From: Microvirga flavescens
GTDB lineage: Bacteria > Pseudomonadota > Alphaproteobacteria > Rhizobiales > Beijerinckiaceae
Reading direction: 5' to 3'
Assembly (NCBI RefSeq): GCF_003290125.1
Contig: NZ_QMKH01000002.1
Coordinates: forward strand, 434,001-498,000
Length of the DNA: 64,000 nucleotides
In this document: positions 58,376-64,000 of the stretch, in pieces
Numbering within the stretch: position 1 is the first letter of the stretch
Layout: every line of letters begins with the position of its first letter
Translations under genes and position numbers: made by a program
The notes under the pieces: generated by a model
Seen by the model: the letters and a program-made list of their open reading frames with translations, nothing else
What the model was told of the DNA's origin: nothing
Databases searched by the model: none

Positions 58376-59698
58376 TCACCCTTTCGCGCCGACACGCTCC
58401 AGAATAGCAGGCGCGCCCTTAACCGGCACATCGCCGATCTCGTAAGCACGACGCACCTGCACTGCCGCAGCTTCGGCAGCGGCTTCCGTCTGCGCGTGCA
58501 CGATGGCGAGCGGACGCTGGCCATCGACGCGTTCGCCGACGGTAGCGAGATCCGTCAGGCCCACAGCGTGATCGATCGGATCCTGCGGGCGCGTTCTGCC
58601 ACCACCAAGCGCTACGACGGCAACGCCCACATCGCGCGTGGCGATGCGCTGCACGATGCCTGCTTCCTGCGCGTGAATCTCGCGGATAATCGGCGCGGCT
58701 TTGAGATGCGCGGAGGGCTTCTCCAGAAGATCGCCCGGCCCGCCAAGCGCGACAACCATGCGCTGGAAAACCTCGGCGGCTTTGCCGGATGAAATCGCGT
58801 TCTCGATCTTCGCGCGCGCATCGTCGATGTTGCTTGCGAGTTTGCCGAGCACGAGCATTTCCGCGCACAGCTCCACGGTCACTTCGTGGAAGCGCTTCTC
58901 ACGGCGGCGGCCTGTGAGATAATCGGCGGTGTAGGCGACTTCCACGGCATTGCCGGCGGCGGACGCAAGCGGCTCGTTCATGTCGGTCAGCAGCGCGCTT
59001 GTCGGAAGGCCCGCGCCGTTGGCGACGAGAACGAGACTCTCAGCGAGAGCGCGCGCGTCGGCGGGGTTGTCCATGAAGGCGCCAGAGCCGCATTTCACGT
59101 CCATCACCAGCCCCTGCAAGCCAGCGGCGAGCTTCTTCGAGAGAATGGACGCGGTGATGAGGTCGATGGATTCGACCGTGCCCGTCACGTCACGAATGGC
59201 GTAAAGCCGCTTGTCGGCGGGCGCGAGATCCGCCGTCTGGCCGATGATGGCGCAGCCGATCTCGCGCGTCACGCGCCTGAAGGTTTCGATATCCGGCTGC
59301 GACACGTAGCCCGGAATGGAATCGAGCTTGTCGAGCGTACCGCCCGTATGCCCGAGGCCGCGCCCTGAAATCATCGGCACATAGCCGCCGCAGGCCGCGA
59401 CTGCGGGCGCGAGCGCAAGGCTCACCGTGTCGCCGACGCCGCCGGTCGAATGCTTGTCGAGCACCGGCCCTGGCAGATCCCACTTGAGCACTTCGCCCGA
59501 ACGCATCATCGCCTGCGTGAGCGCCACGCGCTCTGGCACGGAAAGGCCACGGAAGAAAACCGCCATCGCGAAAGAAGCCGCTTGGCCTTCCGAGACGCGG
59601 CCTGTCGTGATGCCTTGCACGAATTCCTGAATCTGCTCGGCAGCGAGCACGCCGCCGTCACGCTTGTGACGGATAATTTCCTGCGGAAGCATGGTCAT
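58376..59698 (-). CDS. deoA: Thymidine phosphorylase
   Basis: A 440-residue pyrimidine-nucleoside phosphorylase that splits thymidine, deoxyuridine and often uridine into base and sugar-1-phosphate. The signature SGRGLGHTGGTLDKLDSIPGY is complete, with KHSTGGVGDTVSLALAP and VMDVKCGSGAFM also present. It follows deoC by one base, in the order ABC permeases-cdd-punA-deoC-deoA on the minus strand. Uracil produced here could enter the upp/URC route at 52-55.6 kb. Confidence 0.95.
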   Translation of the reverse strand: MTMLPQEIIRHKRDGGVLAAEQIQEFVQGITTGRVSEGQAASFAMAVFFRGLSVPERVALTQAMMRSGEVLKWDLPGPVLDKHSTGGVGDTVSLALAPAVAACGGYVPMISGRGLGHTGGTLDKLDSIPGYVSQPDIETFRRVTREIGCAIIGQTADLAPADKRLYAIRDVTGTVESIDLITASILSKKLAAGLQGLVMDVKCGSGAFMDNPADARALAESLVLVANGAGLPTSALLTDMNEPLASAAGNAVEVAYTADYLTGRRREKRFHEVTVELCAEMLVLGKLASNIDDARAKIENAISSGKAAEVFQRMVVALGGPGDLLEKPSAHLKAAPIIREIHAQEAGIVQRIATRDVGVAVVALGGGRTRPQDPIDHAVGLTDLATVGERVDGQRPLAIVHAQTEAAAEAAAVQVRRAYEIGDVPVKGAPAILERVGAKG

Positions 59699-59699
59699 G

Positions 59700-60461
59700 T
59701 CAGTAAGTGCCTGCGGAAGTCGGGCCCTTGCGGCCCTCGATAGTGGCGATCAAGGCGTCGTAAACGCTACTTGCGCCGATGCGGAATGTCTTCGGGGTCG
59801 CCCAACCGGCGCCCATGATACGGTCGGCAAGCGCGAGATAAAGCGCGGCGTCATCAGACGTACGAATGCCGCCGGACGGCTTGAGGCCGACCGGACGGCC
59901 CGATGCCTTGATAACATTGAGCATGATCTCCGCCGCTTCCGGCGTTGCGGAAACAGGCGTCTTTCCGGTCGAGGTCTTGATGAAATCGGCACCGGCTTCA
60001 ATGGAGAGGTGGCTCGCGGTTTCGATCAACGCAGGATCGACGAGCTTGCCCGTTTCCAGAATGACCTTGAGCAGACGTCCCTGATCAACGATGTCGCGGA
60101 TGGCGGACACCATGTCGGATGCAGTCGCGAGATCACCACGCCGCACGGCCTCGTAGGGCAAAACGAGATCGATCTCGTTCGCGCCGTCGCTCAGCGCCTC
60201 CTTCGTGTCTTCCATCACCCGCTCGACATCTTCGCCGCCGGCGGGAAAGTTCACCACCGTCGCGATACGCACGGGCGAACCCCGCAGCACATCCCGCGCG
60301 CGAGTCACGAATTGCGGCCACACGCAGACGGCGGCAACAGGGCCACGCGGATCGCGCGCCTTCTGACACAGCACGTCGATGGCGTGATCCGTGCAGTTGT
60401 CCGTGAGATCTGTCAGATCGAGACAGCGCAGCGCGCGCTGGGCGGTTTCCACATCAGCCAT
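59700..60461 (-). CDS. deoC: Deoxyribose-phosphate aldolase
   Basis: A TIM-barrel class-I aldolase of about 253 residues that splits deoxyribose-5-phosphate into acetaldehyde and glyceraldehyde-3-phosphate. The Schiff-base lysine lies in ADFIKTSTGKTP, with LVLPYEAVRRGD, KVILETGKL and GLKPSGGIRT as further motifs. The frame opens at a TTG at 60479, but the ATG at 60461 behind GGAG is the likely start, overlapping the end of punA by eight bases. Confidence 0.95.
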   Translation of the reverse strand: MADVETAQRALRCLDLTDLTDNCTDHAIDVLCQKARDPRGPVAAVCVWPQFVTRARDVLRGSPVRIATVVNFPAGGEDVERVMEDTKEALSDGANEIDLVLPYEAVRRGDLATASDMVSAIRDIVDQGRLLKVILETGKLVDPALIETASHLSIEAGADFIKTSTGKTPVSATPEAAEIMLNVIKASGRPVGLKPSGGIRTSDDAALYLALADRIMGAGWATPKTFRIGASSVYDALIATIEGRKGPTSAGTY

Positions 60462-61269
60462 GAGAGAGCTCCACGACAAATGCGCGAATGAGGCGCTTGA
60501 ACTTTTCCGAAGCTTCCGCCGCCGTGTCCTTGGTTTCCTGATGCGAGGGCGAAGCGCCCTCGATGCCCGCCGCGAGATTCGTGACGAGGGAAATTGCCAT
60601 CACGCGCAGGCCGAAGTAACGCCCGAGAATAACCTCGGGAACTGTCGACATGCCGACGAGATCACCGCCGAGAATTTGCACCATCTTGATCTCGGCAGGC
60701 GTCTCGAAGCTCGGCCCGGAGAGCCAGGCATAGACACCTTCCGGCAGATCGATGCTGCTGCGCTCTGCGGCCTTCTTCAATGTGCGGCGCAGGCCTTCGT
60801 CATACGCGCCGGTGAGCGAGACGAAGCGCCCTTCCGTATGATCGCGCAAAAGCGGATTGCCGCCGGAGAAATTGAGGTGATCGTTGATCGCCACAAGGCT
60901 GCCGGGGCGAATGTTCGCGCGCACGGAGCCAGCCGCATTCGTCGCAACGAGAACCGGAATGCCGAGTTCCTTCACGAGCGAAATGGGAAGGCGCATCGCA
61001 CCCGCATCGCCGGTTTCATAATAATGCGCGCGGCCCTGAAACAGGAGAACGCGCCGCCCTTCGAGACGTCCAGCAACAAGACGGCCCGCATGGCCCGACA
61101 CACCGCTCTTCGGAAAATGCGGAATGTCCGCATAAGCGAGGCTGACTGCGTCCTCGAGTTCATCGACGAGCGTGCCGAGCCCGGTGCCGAGCACGAACGC
61201 GGCGTCGAAATGGCCATCGAACCCGCGGGCGCGAACGAAGGCGGCCGTTTCCTGAACATTCTGTTCCAT
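60454..61269 (-). CDS. punA: Purine-nucleoside phosphorylase, trimeric PNP-I type
   Basis: A 271-residue PNP. Motifs are VLGTGLGTLVDEL (phosphate site), LFQGRAHYYETGD, LVATNAAGSVRANI, WLSGPSFETPAEI and VGMSTVPEVILG, typical of the trimeric family acting on inosine and guanosine. It provides ribose- and deoxyribose-1-phosphate for DeoB. It is preceded by cdd (16-base gap). Confidence 0.94.
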   Translation of the reverse strand: MEQNVQETAAFVRARGFDGHFDAAFVLGTGLGTLVDELEDAVSLAYADIPHFPKSGVSGHAGRLVAGRLEGRRVLLFQGRAHYYETGDAGAMRLPISLVKELGIPVLVATNAAGSVRANIRPGSLVAINDHLNFSGGNPLLRDHTEGRFVSLTGAYDEGLRRTLKKAAERSSIDLPEGVYAWLSGPSFETPAEIKMVQILGGDLVGMSTVPEVILGRYFGLRVMAISLVTNLAAGIEGASPSHQETKDTAAEASEKFKRLIRAFVVELSHG

Positions 61270-61285
61270 CGAAATCTCTTAACTT

Positions 61286-61687
61286 CTAAAGGCTGAGGTT
61301 GTCCGGCCCGAACGAGTACGGCAGCAATTCGCCGAGCGTGAAGCTCTTGCGAATGCCCTCGGGGCCCGCGACGTGAATGGGTGTATCGGGAAAAGCAAAT
61401 TCACGAATGCGCTGGCGGCAACCGCCACACGGCGTGACGAGATGCTCGCCATCGCCCATCACGACAATGGCTGCAATGCGATCTGCGCCACCCGCGATCA
61501 TTGCCGAAATCGCACCCGCCTCGGCGCAGGAGCCTACCGGGTAGGCCGCGTTCTCCACATTGCACCCAACGAAGACGCGACCATCTGACGTCAGGATTGC
61601 CGCGCCCACCTTGAAGCGGGAATACGGCACATAGGCGTTGGCCTGAATGGCCCGTGCGGCTTCGAAAAGCTTGTCGAGCGTGGACAT
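61286..61687 (-). CDS. cdd: Cytidine deaminase
   Basis: A 133-residue zinc enzyme of the small tetrameric type that deaminates cytidine and deoxycytidine. Zinc-site motifs are SCAEAGAI (His replaced by Cys-Ala-Glu, the normal form) and TPCGGCRQRIREF. The VGCNVENAAYPVG stretch is also typical. It lies three bases after the ABC permease gene. It feeds uridine and deoxyuridine to DeoA. Confidence 0.95.
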   Translation of the reverse strand: MSTLDKLFEAARAIQANAYVPYSRFKVGAAILTSDGRVFVGCNVENAAYPVGSCAEAGAISAMIAGGADRIAAIVVMGDGEHLVTPCGGCRQRIREFAFPDTPIHVAGPEGIRKSFTLGELLPYSFGPDNLSL

Positions 61688-61690
61688 GGC

Positions 61691-62596
61691 TCAGCGCTCC
61701 TTCACATAAGGTGAGCCCGAGGCACGCGGCGGGATCGCCTTTCCGATCACGCCCGCGAGCAGGATAACGGTGAGGAGATAGGGCAGAGCCTGGATCGCTT
61801 GAACCGGCACCTCGCCGATACCGGGCAGAGAGACGCCCTGAAGGCGAATGGCAACCGCATCGAGCACGCCGAACAGGAAGCAGGTGAACAGTGCAGGCCA
61901 GGCGCGCCACTTGGCGAAGATGAGCGCGGCAAGCGCGATGAAGCCCTTGCCCGCCGTCATGTTTGGCAGGAAGCCCGCAGACTGACCGACGGACAGATAC
62001 GTTCCTGCCAGACCGCAAAGCACGCCGCAGATGATGACGGCGGCATAACGCAGGCCCGTTACGGAAATGCCCGCCGTGTCCACCGCCGCCGGGTTCTCAC
62101 CGACCGCGCGCAGACGCAGGCCAAAGCGGGTCTTGCCGAGCACGAACCATGTGACCGGGACGGCGAGCAGTGTCAGGAAAACAGGAGCGGAATGGCCGAG
62201 GAAGATTTCGTCGAAACGCGCAGCGCCTTCGAGCGGCGGCGTGCGGCCACCCTGCCCGTACCACGCATTACCGACGATCGCGGTAAGACCGACCGCCAGC
62301 ATGTTGATGGCGACGCCGGAGACAATCTGGTTGCCGCGTTGGCTAATGGAAGCGAAGCCGTGAATGAGCGCGAAGGCAACGGCTGCACCAGTCCCGGCGA
62401 GAAGGCCCACCCACGCCGAACCGGATGCGTGCGCTGCGGCGGCGGCGGCGAAGGCCGCCACGAGCATCTTGCCTTCAAGTCCGATATCGACGACGCCGGA
62501 GCGCTCGGACCAGAGGCCGGCAAGGCACGCCGCGAGAAGTGGGATCGACAGCCGCAGGGAGGAGTCGAAAAGGCCTCCGAAAACACTGACGTCCAT
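61691..62596 (-). CDS. Nucleoside ABC importer permease (NupQ/YufQ-like)
   Basis: A permease of about 301 residues in the branched-chain/BPD_transp_2 family, with eight to nine hydrophobic segments. It carries LWSERSGVVDIGLEGKMLVAAF near the N-terminus, NQIVSGVAINMLAVG, and LRAVGENPAAVDTAGI, the EAA-like loop of nucleoside-type (BMP-dependent) transporters. The ATG at 62596 lies two bases after the stop of the other permease. The ATPase and BMP-type binding protein are not in the window and probably lie to the right. Confidence 0.9.
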   Translation of the reverse strand: MDVSVFGGLFDSSLRLSIPLLAACLAGLWSERSGVVDIGLEGKMLVAAFAAAAAAHASGSAWVGLLAGTGAAVAFALIHGFASISQRGNQIVSGVAINMLAVGLTAIVGNAWYGQGGRTPPLEGAARFDEIFLGHSAPVFLTLLAVPVTWFVLGKTRFGLRLRAVGENPAAVDTAGISVTGLRYAAVIICGVLCGLAGTYLSVGQSAGFLPNMTAGKGFIALAALIFAKWRAWPALFTCFLFGVLDAVAIRLQGVSLPGIGEVPVQAIQALPYLLTVILLAGVIGKAIPPRASGSPYVKER

Positions 62597-62598
62597 GT

Positions 62599-63705
62599 TC
62601 AAGCCCTCGCCTGTCTCATCGCCGGCGTCAGCACGCGCGCCACGATCCGACGGAACAGCCCTTCCAGCGCACCCGCGAAAAGAATGATGATGCCGCCGAT
62701 AACAACCACCATGTCGCGCGTGATCGCAGGGCGTTCAAAGGAAAGCTCAGCACCACCCTGATAGAGAATGCCGAACAGGAGCGACGCGAGGATGATGCCG
62801 AGCGGGTGCGCGCGCCCCATGAGCGCGACCGCGATGCCGACGAAGCCGTAACCGGACGTGAATTCGAGCAGCAGGCGATGCTGGTAGCCCATCAGCTCGT
62901 TCACCGCGAGGCCGCCCGCCAGCGCGCCGGAGAGAACCATCGCAATCACGATGATGCGCGCGGGCGAGATGCCCGCATAGACCGCCGCCGTCGGATTCGA
63001 GCCCACCGTGCGGATGGCGTAGCCGAGGCGCGAACGGTAGATCAGAAGCCAGATCGCATAAGCTGCCGCCAGCGCGAGGAAGAACGTGAGATTGAGCTGC
63101 GACGGCGCGACCTCGATGCCGAATACAGCAAGGATTTCATGCACGAACGGAATCTGCGACTGCTCCGGAAACGCGCGCGTCTCCGGGTTCATGTTCGTCG
63201 GCTCGCGCAACACGTTGACGAGAAGATAGACGATGAGCACGCTCGCGAGCCAGTTGAACATGATCGTCGTGATCACGATGTGGCTGCCGCGCTTGGCCTG
63301 CAGATAGCCGGGGATCGCGCCCCACAAGGCCCCGAACGCCGCCGCGCCTAGAATGCCGAGCGGGATCAGGAGAAAGCCCGGCAGGAAGCTGAAATTGAGC
63401 AGCACCAGCGCCGTGCCGAGGCCAGCGAGCGTCGCCTGTCCTTCCGCGCCGATGTTGAACAGGCCCGCATGATAAGCCACCGCGACAGCAAGCCCGGTGA
63501 AGATGAAATTCGTCGCGTAGAACAGCGTGAAGCCGAGCCCCTCGCCCGTGCCGAGGCTGCCCTGCAGAAGAAGACGCGTCGCCGTCAGCGGGCTCTCGCC
63601 GATACCGACGACGACAAGTCCCGCCACGAGAAAGGCGGCGACGACGGAAACCGCAGGCACGAGGGCCGTATCGGCCCATTTGGGAAGATCGATAGGAGCG
63701 CTCAC
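62599..63705 (-). CDS. Nucleoside ABC importer permease (NupP/YufP-like)
   Basis: A 368-residue permease, partner of the following gene. Motifs are FTGLAVAVAYHAGLFNIGAEGQATLAGLG, SHIVITTIMFNWLASVLIVYLL and YAIRTVGSNPTAAVYAGISPARI (coupling loop), with a C-terminal FVGIAVALMGRAHPLGIILASLLF. The GTG start at 63705 overlaps the stop of the upstream VOC gene. Context (cdd, punA, deoC, deoA downstream) supports nucleosides as substrate. Confidence 0.9.
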   Translation of the reverse strand: MSAPIDLPKWADTALVPAVSVVAAFLVAGLVVVGIGESPLTATRLLLQGSLGTGEGLGFTLFYATNFIFTGLAVAVAYHAGLFNIGAEGQATLAGLGTALVLLNFSFLPGFLLIPLGILGAAAFGALWGAIPGYLQAKRGSHIVITTIMFNWLASVLIVYLLVNVLREPTNMNPETRAFPEQSQIPFVHEILAVFGIEVAPSQLNLTFFLALAAAYAIWLLIYRSRLGYAIRTVGSNPTAAVYAGISPARIIVIAMVLSGALAGGLAVNELMGYQHRLLLEFTSGYGFVGIAVALMGRAHPLGIILASLLFGILYQGGAELSFERPAITRDMVVVIGGIIILFAGALEGLFRRIVARVLTPAMRQARA

Positions 63706-64000
63706 GATTGGCTATCCGGCAAAAACATGTGACCCTGCTCATCGAGCGGGAAGAAAGGATTCCAGGCGACTTCCCACACATGCCCATCGGGATCTGCGAA
63801 GTAGCCTGAATAGCCGCCCCAGAACGCATCCTGCAGCGGCTTGAGTTCACGCGCGCCGGCCTTCAGCGCCAATGCGAAAACCTCATCGGCCTCCGCCTTC
63901 GAGCGCGCGTTGTAGGCAAGCGTGATGGCGGCGAACCCTGTCGGGCGATCCTCCACATGCGCGTCGTTGGCAAGGTCGGATCTGCCGAACAGGGCAAGCG
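63702..64000 (-). CDS. VOC-family (glyoxalase-like) protein, 5' end beyond window
   Basis: The C-terminal 98 or so residues of a vicinal-oxygen-chelate protein run to the window edge: LALFGRSDLANDA, then FAAITLAYNARSKAEADEVF and WGGYSGYFADPDGHVWEVAWNP, the classic end of this family with the metal glutamate in HVWEVAW. The reading frame stays open through base 64000, so the gene is cut by the window, not truncated. It overlaps the nucleoside permease gene as GTGA. A link to nucleoside uptake is not obvious. Confidence 0.85.
   Translation of the reverse strand, partial: LALFGRSDLANDAHVEDRPTGFAAITLAYNARSKAEADEVFALALKAGARELKPLQDAFWGGYSGYFADPDGHVWEVAWNPFFPLDEQGHMFLPDSQS

Overview
The window is high-GC alphaproteobacterial chromosome, most likely from the order Hyphomicrobiales (Rhizobiales). 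Support comes from gene order (rpmH-rnpA-yidC-engB-argB; SRP RNA-dnaX-ybaB-recR; kdsB-pheA divergent from a membrane cytochrome c of CycM type; dapD-DUF805-dapE), the CycM-like cytochrome, the tamA-tamB pair and palindromic intergenic repeats of a kind common in this order. Genus cannot be told. There are no phage genes, insertion sequences or CRISPR arrays. Genes are tightly packed, many with 1-4 base stop/start overlaps, and no gene-free stretch exceeds about 350 bases.

Layout. 1-1.65 kb: a two-gene polysaccharide-type ABC exporter. 1.9-8.1 kb: tamA-tamB outer-membrane assembly. 8.2-12.0 kb: gabD, gabT and a LysR regulator (GABA degradation). 12.1-12.5 kb: a lysine-rich histone-H1-like small protein. 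12.6-16.6 kb: a phosphate-starvation block reading plcP-agt-phoX, with Pho-box-like direct repeats before plcP and before phoX. 16.6-18.3 kb: two rRNA-modification-type enzymes. 18.4 kb: tRNA-Arg(ACG). 18.6-21.5 kb: an orphan histidine kinase behind an unusual flavoprotein disulfide reductase homologue. 21.7-28.8 kb: rpmH, rnpA, yidC, a CYTH-CHAD protein, engB, a DUF423 protein, argB and a HAD nucleotidase. 28.9-37.2 kb: DUF892 protein, rmuC, def-fmt-GNAT-truA, and dapD-DUF805-dapE. 37.2-40.1 kb: recR, ybaB, dnaX and SRP RNA. 40.3-43.7 kb: HIT protein, nudC, GNAT, pheA, kdsB. 44-50.6 kb: cytochrome c and a complete yejABEF peptide importer. 50.7-64 kb: nucleoside and pyrimidine catabolism.

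Two regions carry most of the interest. First, plcP-agt-phoX is a coherent phosphorus-scavenging and lipid-remodelling unit: a PlcP-type phospholipase C strips phosphate headgroups, an Agt-type glycosyltransferase rebuilds the diacylglycerol as a phosphorus-free glycolipid, and PhoX releases phosphate from organic esters outside the cytoplasm. Second, deoB, a divergent GTP-cyclohydrolase-II-like protein (URC1 type), a DUF1688 protein (URC4 type) and upp (URC6 role), together with deoA, deoC, punA, cdd and a nucleoside-type ABC permease pair, read as one route: import nucleosides, deaminate cytidine, split off the base, recycle the sugar, and degrade uracil by the URC pathway first worked out in the yeast Lachancea kluyveri.

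Two short ORFs of 50 and 38 codons fill gaps exactly and overlap the start of the next gene (before URC1 and before yejB). They are candidate overlooked small proteins or translational couplers. All functional calls rest on reading motifs and context by eye; no database search was run.
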